A DNA stretch of 43,097 nt from Ferruginibacter sp. (GCA_030655145.1 JAURWD010000292.1:1-43097), one strand, 5' to 3'. Counted from the stretch's first letter, positions 17,917 to 26,742 are shown. The notes: generated from the sequence alone by a model not told the origin. Program-made: numbers and translations.

Positions 17917-19225
17917 AATTTTACCAATTTTTTTTCTCGCTTGTGGCTTACAGTCTGCGGTTTACGCACAGGAAAATTCACCTTATTCCCGCTATGGTTT
18001 GGGCGACCTGGTTCCAAATTCCAACGTTACCAGCAGAGGCATGGGTGGCATCACTGCCGGCTTCAATGATTTTTCCGGTATCAACTTTACCAACCCCGCC
18101 AGCTACGCAAATCTTAAGTCTACCATTTTTGATATCGGGATGGAAATTGACAGGAAGACGCTGAAAAGCACAAATCCTCCTGCAAGTTTTACTGCCACTA
18201 ATTCTGTAATGACCTATCTCCAGTTGGGCTTTCCGATCAAAATGACGAAGGCAAACAAGAAAGGTATTTTTTGGGGCATGAACCTTGGCTTAAAACCATT
18301 GACCAGGATCAACTACAAAATTTCAGCCCTTTCCCGCGTTGACAATGTTGACAGCGTTGGTACCATTTATGAAGGAAACGGTGGCCTCAACCAGGCGTAT
18401 CTCGGAACCGCACTTCGCATCAAAAAACTGAGCCTCGGGGTAAATGCCGGTTATATGTTTGGCAACAAAAACTTTTCAACCTTATTGACTTTCTTAAACG
18501 ATTCGGTTCAATACGCCCAGTCAAACTCGGAGAATAAAACAAATTTTGGCGGTCTGTTCATCAACGGGGGAATGCAGTTCGAGCAGCGCATTAAAGGCAA
18601 AAATAAATCGGAGTCCATCTTAAGATTCGGAGCCTACGGAAGTGTTAAACAAACGATGTCTGCAACCAAAGATGCTTCCGCTGAAACCGTTGTCTTCGAT
18701 GCAGCTGGGAATAAATTCAGGGTAGATAGTGTATTTGAAAATAACATCAAAGGAGAAGTAATTTATCCTGCAACCCTGGGCGCAGGTGTAACTTATCAAA
18801 CTAGGAATTGGCTTTTTGGGTTGGATTATGAAAAAACAAATTGGCAGGATTTCAGGTATTTCAACGAAGACAACAATGTTCAGAATACCTGGAAAATTCG
18901 CTTTGGCACAGAATACCTTCCACTAAAAGACAATACGCCGTTTAAAAAATATTTCAGCTTCGTCCGTTATCGTTTTGGTTTCCATTATGGCCCAGACTAC
19001 ATAAAACTAAATGAAAGCAGGCCGGAATATGGTTTCTCTTTTGGAGCAGGTTTCCCGCTTAAATTAAGAAAAGGGTATTACGAAACACAAACATCCCTGT
19101 TGAATACAGCCATTGAGATTGGAAGTCGGGGAGACAAAAACTCTAACCTGCGGGAAACTACTTTTCGCATTTGCTTTGGCTTATCTCTGAGTGATCTTTG
19201 GTTTGGACGTGCGAAGTACCAATAG
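17909..19225 (+). CDS. Outer-membrane beta-barrel protein (FadL/OMPP1-like)
   Basis: The 438-residue protein starts at the ATG at 17909 (MSKILPIFFL) with a signal peptide ending near VYAQ. The mature start ENSPYSRYGLGDLVP and SRGMGGITAGFNDFSGINFT resemble Bacteroidota FadL/OMPP1-type barrels, in which a conserved MGG and N-P-A-S segment follow the N-terminus. The rest alternates hydrophobic and polar residues, as expected for beta strands, and ends near SLSDLWFGRAKYQ. The transported molecule is unknown. It overlaps coaX and lies 9 bases before lptC. Confidence 0.85.
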   Translation: MSKILPIFFLACGLQSAVYAQENSPYSRYGLGDLVPNSNVTSRGMGGITAGFNDFSGINFTNPASYANLKSTIFDIGMEIDRKTLKSTNPPASFTATNSVMTYLQLGFPIKMTKANKKGIFWGMNLGLKPLTRINYKISALSRVDNVDSVGTIYEGNGGLNQAYLGTALRIKKLSLGVNAGYMFGNKNFSTLLTFLNDSVQYAQSNSENKTNFGGLFINGGMQFEQRIKGKNKSESILRFGAYGSVKQTMSATKDASAETVVFDAAGNKFRVDSVFENNIKGEVIYPATLGAGVTYQTRNWLFGLDYEKTNWQDFRYFNEDNNVQNTWKIRFGTEYLPLKDNTPFKKYFSFVRYRFGFHYGPDYIKLNESRPEYGFSFGAGFPLKLRKGYYETQTSLLNTAIEIGSRGDKNSNLRETTFRICFGLSLSDLWFGRAKYQ

Positions 19226-19234
19226 AAACAAAAC

Positions 19235-19813
19235 ATGGTTAAAACTCTTGCGTATATAAAAATGATTGCAGCCCTCACAACCGGCTGCTTTTTTTTATGT
19301 AGTTGTGAGAACAGCATCAAAGACATTAAAGCACTCGACGCCAAAACAACCGGTATCGAGATCGCGAAGAATGTGAACATTAAATATTCGGCCGGCGGTC
19401 ACCAGAAGGCGGTATTGGTTGGTCCGTTAATGTACCGGGTACAAGACACAGTGCCCTTCATCGAATTTCCGAAAACAATCCACGTAGATTTTTTTGACGA
19501 CCTGGAAGCACTTGAAAGTATTCTTGATGCGAAATACGCCAAATACATTGAAACACAAAGCAAGATCCTGTTGAAGGATAGCGTACGTTTCATCGGGATG
19601 AAAAACGGTGATACACTGTATTGTGATGAACTGTTTTGGGACAGGAATCGCCCCGCCTACCAGTTTTATACAGATAAGCCGGTGCAGATCCGGACAAAAA
19701 CCCAGATCATTGATGGTGTTGGTTTTGAAACGAGCCAGGACTTTAAAGACAAGCTCATAAAGAACGTGACCAACAGTGTGTTGAAGGTGGCTGCTTCTGA
19801 GTTCCCCAATTAG
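19235..19813 (+). CDS. lptC: LPS export ABC transporter periplasmic protein LptC
   Basis: LptC links the inner-membrane LptBFG transporter to the periplasmic bridge that carries lipopolysaccharide. The 192-residue protein has an N-terminal hydrophobic segment ending in a lipoprotein-like FLCSCENS, and the beta-jellyroll pattern seen in YRVQDTVPFIEFPKTIHVDF and ETQSKILLKDSVRFIGMKNG. The later GDTLYCDELFWDRNRPAY matches Bacteroidota LptC. An alternative start is the Met at 19262. No other lpt gene is in the window. Confidence 0.88.
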   Translation: MVKTLAYIKMIAALTTGCFFLCSCENSIKDIKALDAKTTGIEIAKNVNIKYSAGGHQKAVLVGPLMYRVQDTVPFIEFPKTIHVDFFDDLEALESILDAKYAKYIETQSKILLKDSVRFIGMKNGDTLYCDELFWDRNRPAYQFYTDKPVQIRTKTQIIDGVGFETSQDFKDKLIKNVTNSVLKVAASEFPN

Positions 19814-19879
19814 AAAACCTGGAAGGAACAATCCGTGTTTCGCGGTGTTATTGAAGTTTTATCAATCTAAAAATTTGTT

Positions 19880-20869
19880 ATGGAATATCGCCGGATGGGC
19901 AACACAGGCTTGCAATTAAGCGTGCTTTCTTTTGGCAGCTGGATCAGTTTCAGTAAGCAGATCAACGACAAAGCTGCGGACGAACTCATGGGAATTGCTT
20001 ACGACAAGGGTGTAAATTTCTTTGATAACGCGGAAGTGTATGCGCTTGGAGAAAGCGAAAAAATGATGGGGCGCATCCTGCAAAAAAAGGGCTGGGACCG
20101 CTCCTCGTTTGTGCTGTCGTCGAAAGCGTTTTTTGGCTGGCGCGGAAAGAACAATAAGCCCAATCAAACCGGCAACAGCCGGAAACATTTGGTGGAGGCC
20201 TGTAACGAAGCATTGAAACGTTTACAGGTGGAATACCTCGATCTTTTCTTCTGCCATCGTCCTGATAAAAACACCCCGATCCTTGAAACTGTGTGGGCGA
20301 TGAATCACCTTATCCAACAGGGAAAGATATTTTATTGGGGTACCAGCGAATGGAGTGGTGTGGAGATCACGGAGGCGCATCGCGTTGCGGCGCAGCATAA
20401 TTTGATTGGCCCCTCGATGGAACAACCACAATACAATTTGTTCGAGCGCCAGAAAATTGAAAATGAGTTCACCGAGATCTACAAAAATGTGGGTTTGGGA
20501 ACTACTATCTGGAGTCCGCTCGCAGCTGGATTACTTACCGGAAAATATAATGACGGTATCCCGAAAGGTTCGCGTTTTGCACTGGAAGGTTTCGACTGGT
20601 TGAAAGATAAATGGGTGCTGGACGAAAAAGTAAAAAAAGTAAAGAAGCTTGGGGATTTTGCCGGTAAACTGGGTGTGTCTACGGCAAGCTTGAGTATTGC
20701 ATGGTGTATTAAAAATCCCAATGTAACTTCGGCCATATTGGGGGCAACAAAGAAACAGCAGTTGTTGGATAACCTTGCCGCCCTCGATGTGCTTCCGCTG
20801 TTAACACCGGAAGTTTTGGAAAAGATAGAAACGATCATGAAAACAAGTCCCATCCTGCCGGAATATTAA
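19880..20869 (+). CDS. Aldo/keto reductase (Kv-beta-like AKR6 type)
   Basis: The 329-residue NADPH-dependent aldo/keto reductase has the family tetrad: Asp49 in FFDNAEVYALGESE, Tyr54 in the same motif, Lys82 in LSSKAFFGW and His126 in LFFCHRPD. The start MEYRRMGNTGLQLSVLSFGSW and the FYWGTSEWSG motif place it nearest to the voltage-gated potassium channel beta subunit-like group (AKR6 and YghZ relatives). The substrate is unknown. The next gene begins 1 base after its stop, so they form an operon. Confidence 0.93.
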   Translation: MEYRRMGNTGLQLSVLSFGSWISFSKQINDKAADELMGIAYDKGVNFFDNAEVYALGESEKMMGRILQKKGWDRSSFVLSSKAFFGWRGKNNKPNQTGNSRKHLVEACNEALKRLQVEYLDLFFCHRPDKNTPILETVWAMNHLIQQGKIFYWGTSEWSGVEITEAHRVAAQHNLIGPSMEQPQYNLFERQKIENEFTEIYKNVGLGTTIWSPLAAGLLTGKYNDGIPKGSRFALEGFDWLKDKWVLDEKVKKVKKLGDFAGKLGVSTASLSIAWCIKNPNVTSAILGATKKQQLLDNLAALDVLPLLTPEVLEKIETIMKTSPILPEY

Positions 20870-20870
20870 T

Positions 20871-21203
20871 ATGAACATCATTAGCCTTTATGGGATACCT
20901 AATTGCGACACAACGAAGAAGGCATTGGCCTGGTATAAAAAGAAAAACATTCGTGTCGACTTTCATGACTATAAAACAGCGGGGCTGAAAAAAGAAAAAT
21001 TGCAGCATTGGTGTAATGCCGTGGGATGGGAAATATTGCTGAATAAAAAGAGCACCACCTGGCGGGCGCTCCCGCCCGAAGTGCAGGAAAAAGTAAAGGC
21101 AGAAAAGGCTGCAATATCCCTGATGTTGCAATATCCAACCCTGATCAAACGACCAGTTGTTGAAATGAACGACAAAGTTATGGTTGGTTTTAAGGAGCAA
21201 TAA
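20871..21203 (+). CDS. ArsC/Spx/YffB-family thioredoxin-fold protein
   Basis: The 110-residue protein has the ArsC-family start LYGIPNCDTTKKALAWYKKK with a single active-site-like Cys12. NKKSTTWRAL and LIKRPVVEMNDKVMVGFKE follow, as in YffB-type proteins. There is no CxxC, so it is not a classical thioredoxin. YffB-type members have been linked to glutathione-dependent thiol reduction, not proven arsenate reduction. No other ars genes are nearby. It follows the aldo/keto reductase by 1 base and precedes osmC by 25 bases, which suggests a small redox or stress unit. Confidence 0.85.
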   Translation: MNIISLYGIPNCDTTKKALAWYKKKNIRVDFHDYKTAGLKKEKLQHWCNAVGWEILLNKKSTTWRALPPEVQEKVKAEKAAISLMLQYPTLIKRPVVEMNDKVMVGFKEQ

Positions 21204-21228
21204 TTCATAAACAATAAAACAAAAAACG

Positions 21229-21639
21229 ATGAAACGTAATGCAACAGCCGTTTGGAACGGCACTGGTAAAGAAGGTACCGGTCATCTAACTACCCAGAGC
21301 AATGTATTGAACAAGACGCAATACTCTTTTAACTCCCGTTTTGCTGACGGCATCGGTACCAACCCTGAAGAATTGGTGGCAGCGGCACACGCAGGCTGTT
21401 TCACAATGAAACTGAGTTTCGTATTAAACGCGGCTGGTTTTACAGCAGATGAAATTTCTACCAAATGTGATATCACCCTCGAAGATGGAACCATCACTTC
21501 ATCGCACCTGACGGTAAATGCAAAAGTGCCCGGCATTGACCAGGCCGCATTTGATGCCAGCGTTGCAGATGCAAAAGCAAACTGCCCGATCTCAAAATTG
21601 TACAATACGAATATCACTGCAGAAGCGGTGCTTGGATAA
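21229..21639 (+). CDS. OsmC-family peroxiredoxin
   Basis: OsmC/Ohr proteins reduce organic hydroperoxides using two cysteines. The 136-residue protein begins MKRNATAVWNGTGKEGTGHL. It carries the first active Cys57 in AHAGCFTMKLS and the second Cys119 in KANCPISKLY, both in the OsmC context. The length and motifs fit the OsmC branch (KRNATAVWNG start), not Ohr. It is the last gene before a structured non-coding stretch and a hairpin shared with the convergent efflux operon. Confidence 0.93.
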   Translation: MKRNATAVWNGTGKEGTGHLTTQSNVLNKTQYSFNSRFADGIGTNPEELVAAAHAGCFTMKLSFVLNAAGFTADEISTKCDITLEDGTITSSHLTVNAKVPGIDQAAFDASVADAKANCPISKLYNTNITAEAVLG

Positions 21640-21643
21640 AGAA

Positions 21644-21724
21644 GATGAGTGCCGCAAGGGTTTCGAATGTCCTGAGTAGGCCACAGCGTTAGGACATTGC
21701 AAAAGCAAATCTTACGGCATCAAC
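21644..21724. other. Structured non-coding segment with nested inverted repeats
   Basis: Between osmC and the efflux operon the DNA can fold into nested stems. The outer stem pairs 21644-21658 with 21711-21724 (imperfect; tgccg...aag with ctt...cggca). A perfect inner stem pairs aatgtcct (21666-21673) with aggacatt (21691-21698). No open reading frame of note lies in it. It may be a 3' UTR structure or the remnant of a repeat. Confidence 0.45.
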
Positions 21725-21742
21725 ATTTCTTCTTTAAAATAT

Positions 21743-21776
21743 TAAGGGCTTCAATGATCTTTCATTGAAGCCCTTA
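21743..21776. terminator. Long perfect hairpin between convergent operons
   Basis: A perfect 15-bp stem (21743-21757 with 21762-21776) with a 4-base loop lies between the ends of osmC (plus) and the MFS gene (minus). The flanks are not strongly T-rich, but the stability and position fit a bidirectional terminator. Confidence 0.75.
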
Positions 21777-21854
21777 CTGTGTAAATCAGTTTGGTATAAG
21801 GTGTGAGATTTATTGTGACTTTCAACAACCAGTTCAGTCACTTCTTTACAGGCA

Positions 21855-23435
21855 TTAGTGAGCTGCCTCGGCTAAGTTTATCTTCTTACCCTTGTTGCCT
21901 TTCACCATCAGTACAAATGGAACACAGACAAGAAATATGAGCCCGAGGTAGAAAAATACATCCATATACGAAAGCACTGCGGCCTGTTTACTTACCATAT
22001 GATCGAGCGTTGTATAGCTGCTTTTAAGGGCCGCGTCTGCATTCATTCCTTTGCTGATAAAACCGTTTTGCATTGCTTCCACGCGCTGCTGAACTGCGGG
22101 ATTATTTACATCAAGTTTACTCACGAGGTCGCTTCGGTGGGTCATGTTTTGACGGGATAAAAAGGTGGTGATCATCGCTACTCCAAATGATCCGCCGAGC
22201 TGGCGCATCATACCCGTAAAGGCGGCACCCTGACCAATTTGCTGGCCTTTCAAAGTTGACAAGGAAAGCGTTGTGATAGGAATAAATAACATACCCATAC
22301 CAACACCGCGAACGATCAGCATCCAGAAGAATGAATCAGAGCTGGTGTCCGGAGTTAGAATGAAATAGCCCCAGAAAGTAAAGACAGCAAACAACACCAT
22401 TCCACCTGCCACGAGGTATTGCTGCGGCACGCCTTTCTGCAGCAATCTTCCGATGATCGGCATCATAAAGGCCGTTGTCAATGCCGCCGGTACCATCAAC
22501 ATGCCCGCTTGCTGGGCTGTCCACCCGAGGATAGATTGCGTGTAGAGCGGGATGATAAAAGTAGAGCCATATAAACCGAAGCCCATGATAAAGGAGAGGA
22601 TGGTACCAACGCGAAGGTTTCCGTTTTTCAATACCCTGAGTTCGACGATCGGGTTGCGGAAAGTCGTTTCGCGCCAGATAAAAAAGAACAGGCCAAGAAC
22701 CGCGGCAACGAAAAGATACAGAATGGTAGAACTGTTGAACCAATCATCATCCTGCCCTTTTTCCAGTACATATTGTAATGAACCCACCGTGACGGCAAGC
22801 AGTCCGATCCCCAGCCAGTCGATATCACGACCCTGGCTTTTTTCACCATACTTCGGACTGCGTACAAACTGTAGCGTTAGTAGGGTCGCAATGATCCCGA
22901 TTGGAATGTTGATGTAAAAAATATACGGCCAGGAAGCATGGTCAACAATGTAACCACCGAGTGGCGGTCCAAGCGTTGGACCAATGATGACGCCAAGTCC
23001 ATAAATCGCCTGCGCCATTCCGCGTTTTTCGACGGGATAACTTTCCGTAATGATGGTTTGAGAGGTAACCAATAAGGCGCCGCCGCCGATGCCCTGTAAA
23101 AATCTAAAAGCAACAAGCTCCCATATCCCTGTGGCATTGCCACAAAGGAAAGAGCAGACCGTAAAAAGAATGATGGAGGCCGCAAAGTAATTGCTTCGCC
23201 CAAACTGTTGCGACAACCAGCTTGTCATCGGAACAATGATCACGTTACCGATCGCGTAAGCAGTGATCACCCAGCCTACCTCGGTCAGTGTTGCACCAAG
23301 GGTGCCCCGCATATCATTGAGGGCAACGTTTACAATTGTAGTGTCCACAATTTCCAACAGGGCGCACAGGATAGCCGTCACGGTTATAATCACTCTCCTC
23401 GAGCCGTACTCTACTAAAGATTCCATCTGTGTCAT
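21855..23435 (-). CDS. emrB: DHA2-family MFS multidrug efflux transporter (EmrB/QacA type)
   Basis: The 526-residue protein is the 14-helix proton-antiporter type of the DHA2 family. Near the N-terminus are LEIVDTTIVNVALNDMRGTL (motif D1 of DHA2 pumps) and FLQGIGGGALLVTSQTIITE. Motif C follows in YGLGVIIGPTLGPPLGGYIV. A long periplasmic loop with many Gln and Asn lies before the last helix, as in EmrB. It is the final gene of a tetR-tolC-emrA-emrB operon and with its two partners should form a tripartite pump. The substrate cannot be read from sequence. Confidence 0.94.
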   Translation of the reverse strand: MTQMESLVEYGSRRVIITVTAILCALLEIVDTTIVNVALNDMRGTLGATLTEVGWVITAYAIGNVIIVPMTSWLSQQFGRSNYFAASIILFTVCSFLCGNATGIWELVAFRFLQGIGGGALLVTSQTIITESYPVEKRGMAQAIYGLGVIIGPTLGPPLGGYIVDHASWPYIFYINIPIGIIATLLTLQFVRSPKYGEKSQGRDIDWLGIGLLAVTVGSLQYVLEKGQDDDWFNSSTILYLFVAAVLGLFFFIWRETTFRNPIVELRVLKNGNLRVGTILSFIMGFGLYGSTFIIPLYTQSILGWTAQQAGMLMVPAALTTAFMMPIIGRLLQKGVPQQYLVAGGMVLFAVFTFWGYFILTPDTSSDSFFWMLIVRGVGMGMLFIPITTLSLSTLKGQQIGQGAAFTGMMRQLGGSFGVAMITTFLSRQNMTHRSDLVSKLDVNNPAVQQRVEAMQNGFISKGMNADAALKSSYTTLDHMVSKQAAVLSYMDVFFYLGLIFLVCVPFVLMVKGNKGKKINLAEAAH

Positions 23436-23485
23436 ATCAACAAATTTGAAGACCGTAATGTCATTGTCAAAATCCGCAATGAGGA

Positions 23486-24613
23486 TTAATTAAGGTGAAT
23501 ATCAACGGATACATTCATCCCTGGTCGTAACTCTTTTACCAGGCTGTCACCAGCCTCTGAAAACTCAATTTTTACCGGGAGCCGTTGAACCACTTTTACA
23601 AAGTTGCCACTCGCGTTATCCGGCGGAAGGAGCGCAAACCTTGATCCTGTTGCGGGAGAAAAAGAACTAAGGGTTGCTTCAAAAGGATGACCAGGATACG
23701 CATCCACGTGAATAGTGACTTTTTGCCCGATCCGCATTTTTTCAAACTGGGTTTCTTTAAAATTTGCTACCACCCAAACACCTTCATTCAACACCACACT
23801 AAAAAGTGACTGACCTGTTTGAACTAATTGTCCTTCCTGAACATTTACTTTCGACACCCGGCCAGAGGTTGGCGCCAGTATGACCGAATAAGAAAGATTC
23901 AGTTTGGCCGTTTCAACGTCAACCTTGCGTTGCTTTATAACCGCAGCGGCTACGCCTACCTGTGAGGAAGTCGCATTGCTTTGAGAACTGACCGCCCTGG
24001 TTTGCTGGGCCACCTGGTTTTTTTGTTGAGTGAGGATCTGTAACTGGCGTTCAGCAGTTTGCTTCGCGGCTACTGCCTGCTCGTATTGCTGTTGCGTTAT
24101 GGAATGGTCCTTTATGAGATTGTTATATCGTTCGTAGTCTTGAGACGCTCTCCACAACGTAATTTTCGCTGCTTCGATTTGCGCATCCGCGGTGGATATG
24201 CCTGCACCAGAGCTGGCGATACCAGCCCGGCTGGCGACGGTTGTTGCCTGTGCAGCATCGAGGCTGCTTTCCGCTGTTGCTAATGCAGCTTCAGCTTGTT
24301 CTACTTTCAACTGGAGGTCACGGCTATCAAGGACAAGCAGCGTATCGCCCTTCTTCACCATTTGGTTGTCCTTCACCCTTACTTCGTCAACATAACCAGG
24401 AACACGAGGGATCACCGGGCTGATGTTGGCCTCCACTTGCGCATCGTCTGTTTCTTCATGACGTTGGCTGTGCATGTATTTGGTGATGCCAAACCAGGCG
24501 CCGCCAACAACGAGCAATGCGAGGATGATTACGAAAACCTTGCTGCGTTTTTTAGGTGCCTGCTGAGCCGGAGCAGTTTGTTCACCGGGATTTTGATTGA
24601 TGTTCTCTTCCAT
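23486..24613 (-). CDS. emrA: HlyD/EmrA-family membrane fusion protein
   Basis: Periplasmic adaptor that links the MFS pump to the TolC-type channel. The 375-residue protein has a cytosolic Gln/Pro-rich N-terminus, one membrane helix (about 25-43), the EmrA signature ETDDAQVEANISPVIPRVPG (about 54-73), then a lipoyl-like half motif. A long coiled coil rich in Ala and Gln (about 100-215) follows, then the second lipoyl half (SGRVSKVNVQEGQLVQTGQ) and a beta-barrel domain. It starts 27 bases after tolC and ends 50 bases before the MFS gene. Confidence 0.94.
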   Translation of the reverse strand: MEENINQNPGEQTAPAQQAPKKRSKVFVIILALLVVGGAWFGITKYMHSQRHEETDDAQVEANISPVIPRVPGYVDEVRVKDNQMVKKGDTLLVLDSRDLQLKVEQAEAALATAESSLDAAQATTVASRAGIASSGAGISTADAQIEAAKITLWRASQDYERYNNLIKDHSITQQQYEQAVAAKQTAERQLQILTQQKNQVAQQTRAVSSQSNATSSQVGVAAAVIKQRKVDVETAKLNLSYSVILAPTSGRVSKVNVQEGQLVQTGQSLFSVVLNEGVWVVANFKETQFEKMRIGQKVTIHVDAYPGHPFEATLSSFSPATGSRFALLPPDNASGNFVKVVQRLPVKIEFSEAGDSLVKELRPGMNVSVDIHLN

Positions 24614-24640
24614 AATAATACTGTTTTGGAGTATGGTTAA

Positions 24641-25963
24641 TTAGTTATTGATAATTCCTGCTGTTTGTAAGAGTCGGTTGTATGCAACTACAGCGTCAGC
24701 AGTCGCGTTACTGACATTTAATTTTGTTTGTAACTGGGCGATATCCGCGTCAAGCAGATCGGTCGTTGTTGCCAGGGCGTTGTCATATTTATTTTTTGTT
24801 ATCCGGTAATTTTCCTGCGCCTGCTCAACGGCCTTCCGATAAACCTGGATTTTTTTCTGGCTCACCAGGTATTCCTGGTAAGCACGATTCACCTTCATCC
24901 TTGTTTCGTCATTTAGTTGATCCTGGCTCGCCGTTATTTGTTTGGCCCGGGCTTCAGCCTGCGAGATTTTCGATTTTGTTTTCCAAACAGACGAGAGGTT
25001 GTATTGAACGCCCACACCCACATTCACTGCATTGGTGACCGTGAGAAAACCTGGAATATGCGCGGCAACATAGCCGCCGGTCAACGCGAGGTTGGGATAG
25101 TATTCCGCACGTACTGATTGAATGCCTAACTCCGCCGCTTTTTTTCGCAGCGCCAGCGCGGAAATATCAGTACGCTTCGCTAAAGCGGTTTGTTCATATT
25201 CCTCCATGGTAAGTATTGTCCCTCCAGGCTGCAGACTTGCAGAATCTGGCTTCAACACTGACTGTTCTGGCAACCCAAGCATCAATGCCATATTTACACT
25301 GGTTATCTTGAAGTTGCTTTCCGCGTCCAGCAACATAAGCTCTGCATTGCTGCTTTGCAATTCCGCTTTCAACAGGTCATTTCTTGGTAATAATCCATTC
25401 TTTTCTAAATTGGTAAAATCTTTTACACGTTGGTTGGCCTGCAGCAGGTTTTCATTCACAAGAGCAACTGTAGACTCCGCTTTATACAAGTTCGCGTATG
25501 CGTTCACGATATTCAGGATGACCGCATCGCGATTTTCTTCGGCATCCAGTTTCGAAGCCTCCTCGAGATACTTTGCGGATTGAATGGCATATTTCAATTT
25601 ACCCCCGGTGAAGATCGGGACGGACACATTCGCTGATCCGTAAACCACCTGGTTAACATTGGGTCCTCCACCGCCATTACCCGCGGAGTCGGATTTCATT
25701 TGAATGTTTGGCTTAAAAGGAAGGTAGAGATAAGAGCCGCTCACTTTGAAGTCGGGAAGTTTTCTTTCAGTGGCTTCCTTCACCGCAGCAGTTGCTTCCT
25801 CAATTTTTGCCTGTTGATTCTTCAATAAGTGACTGTTGGTTAATCCAAGGTTGATGGCTTCGCGAAGTGTTATCGATTTGGGTTGCTGGGCAAAAGAAGA
25901 AAGTGCCGAAACAACCAGTATCAGCAACATCCATATACCGGGTGATTTTATTTTATTTATCAT
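24641..25963 (-). CDS. TolC-family outer-membrane efflux channel
   Basis: The 440-residue protein has a signal peptide (about 10-25, ending SFAQ) and two repeated outer-membrane efflux domains. Each has a helical-pair pattern, seen for example in KSITLREAINLGLTNSHLLK and in the C-terminal YLVSQKKIQVYRKAVEQAQE. The segment NYRITKNKYDNALATTTDLL is typical of the second OEP repeat. It overlaps the tetR stop by 11 bases, so it is tightly coupled to the regulator, and it supplies the outer-membrane part of the EmrAB-like pump. Confidence 0.93.
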   Translation of the reverse strand: MINKIKSPGIWMLLILVVSALSSFAQQPKSITLREAINLGLTNSHLLKNQQAKIEEATAAVKEATERKLPDFKVSGSYLYLPFKPNIQMKSDSAGNGGGGPNVNQVVYGSANVSVPIFTGGKLKYAIQSAKYLEEASKLDAEENRDAVILNIVNAYANLYKAESTVALVNENLLQANQRVKDFTNLEKNGLLPRNDLLKAELQSSNAELMLLDAESNFKITSVNMALMLGLPEQSVLKPDSASLQPGGTILTMEEYEQTALAKRTDISALALRKKAAELGIQSVRAEYYPNLALTGGYVAAHIPGFLTVTNAVNVGVGVQYNLSSVWKTKSKISQAEARAKQITASQDQLNDETRMKVNRAYQEYLVSQKKIQVYRKAVEQAQENYRITKNKYDNALATTTDLLDADIAQLQTKLNVSNATADAVVAYNRLLQTAGIINN

Positions 25964-26582
25964 TTGTAAGGATTGCTTTGAACAATGATTTTATGTGAAT
26001 GCTAAGTTTTCGTCTCAAAAGAGTTTGAAACGCTTCGTCAGATGTTTCTAACAGGTTATTGAATTCGCGGTAATATTCTTTACTCATCATAGTTTGTGAT
26101 ACCGTGCCTACCAGCGTATTCAGCATTAAGATGATATCGATATTTTTTTTGAAGACTCCTTTTTTCTGACCTTCTTTGATGAGCTCGCTGACGATCTCCG
26201 CATTCCTGATCTTTATTTTATTCGCGACCTTAATGATCGAAGGATTTTTGTTCGTCAACTGAACCGACACCATGATGCGGTAAAAGAATTGTTTCTGCAA
26301 AACCCGGTCGATGTGCTCATCGATGAGCATGTTCACTTTGTCAACCGGGCTCATTGATGTGTCTTTTATAAGCGTCTCCACGCGGCCTTGAAGTGAACCA
26401 ACCCGTAATTCGAAGATGGCTTCCATCAGTTTTTCCTTCGACCCAAAATAGTAGGAGATCATCGCGATATTGATCCCCGCCTCTTCCGCAATGTCCCGCA
26501 CCGACGTCCCGTCGAAACCACGGTCAGCAAAAAGCCGTTCCGCCGTCTCAATGATCTGTACCTGTTTGTCGTTAAATTCCAT
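25953..26582 (-). CDS. TetR/AcrR-family transcriptional regulator
   Basis: The 209-residue repressor-like protein has an N-terminal helix-turn-helix (about residues 27-46: TSVRDIAEEAGINIAMISYY) followed by FGSKEKLMEAIF, the usual TetR signature, then a helical ligand and dimer domain. I start it at the ATG at 26582 (MEFNDKQVQII); an ATG at 26588 is possible and the TTG at 26603 unlikely. It is the first gene of the efflux operon, so it probably controls its own pump. The promoter just upstream contains two palindromes suited to TetR-type dimers. Confidence 0.93.
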   Translation of the reverse strand: MEFNDKQVQIIETAERLFADRGFDGTSVRDIAEEAGINIAMISYYFGSKEKLMEAIFELRVGSLQGRVETLIKDTSMSPVDKVNMLIDEHIDRVLQKQFFYRIMVSVQLTNKNPSIIKVANKIKIRNAEIVSELIKEGQKKGVFKKNIDIILMLNTLVGTVSQTMMSKEYYREFNNLLETSDEAFQTLLRRKLSIHIKSLFKAILTNDK

Positions 26583-26600
26583 GAACATCAAATTAGGGTG

Positions 26601-26632
26601 CAAATTTAAACAAACGTTTAATTAAAATCAAA
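26601..26632 (-). promoter_or_regulatory. Promoter of the tetR-efflux operon
   Basis: On the minus strand this reads TTTG (26632-26629), a 20-base spacer, then TAAATTTG (26608-26601). This is a full match to the Bacteroidota consensus of a TTTG -33 element and a TAnnTTTG -7 element. The start codon at 26582 lies about 19 bases downstream of the -7 box, so the leader is very short. Confidence 0.65.
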
Positions 26633-26648
26633 CAATTGTTTAAATTTA
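26605..26648. promoter_or_regulatory. Candidate TetR operator: two palindromes 20 bp apart
   Basis: The first palindrome has the core aaacgttt (26612-26619), with flanking symmetry extending over 26605-26626. It lies between the -33 and -7 boxes. The second is the perfect aaacaattgttt (26630-26641), with looser symmetry to 26648, and it overlaps the -33 box. Their centres are 20 bases apart, about two helical turns, so two dimers could bind on one face. Occupancy should block the promoter. This is inferred from position and symmetry. Confidence 0.55.
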
Positions 26649-26742
26649 TTTTTTGTTTCATGTTTGAATCCGGATCACTGCAAATTGTTAGACCTTCCTG
26701 GAGTTGAAAACCGGGGCTGAATTTCTGTTCGTCGGTTTTAGT

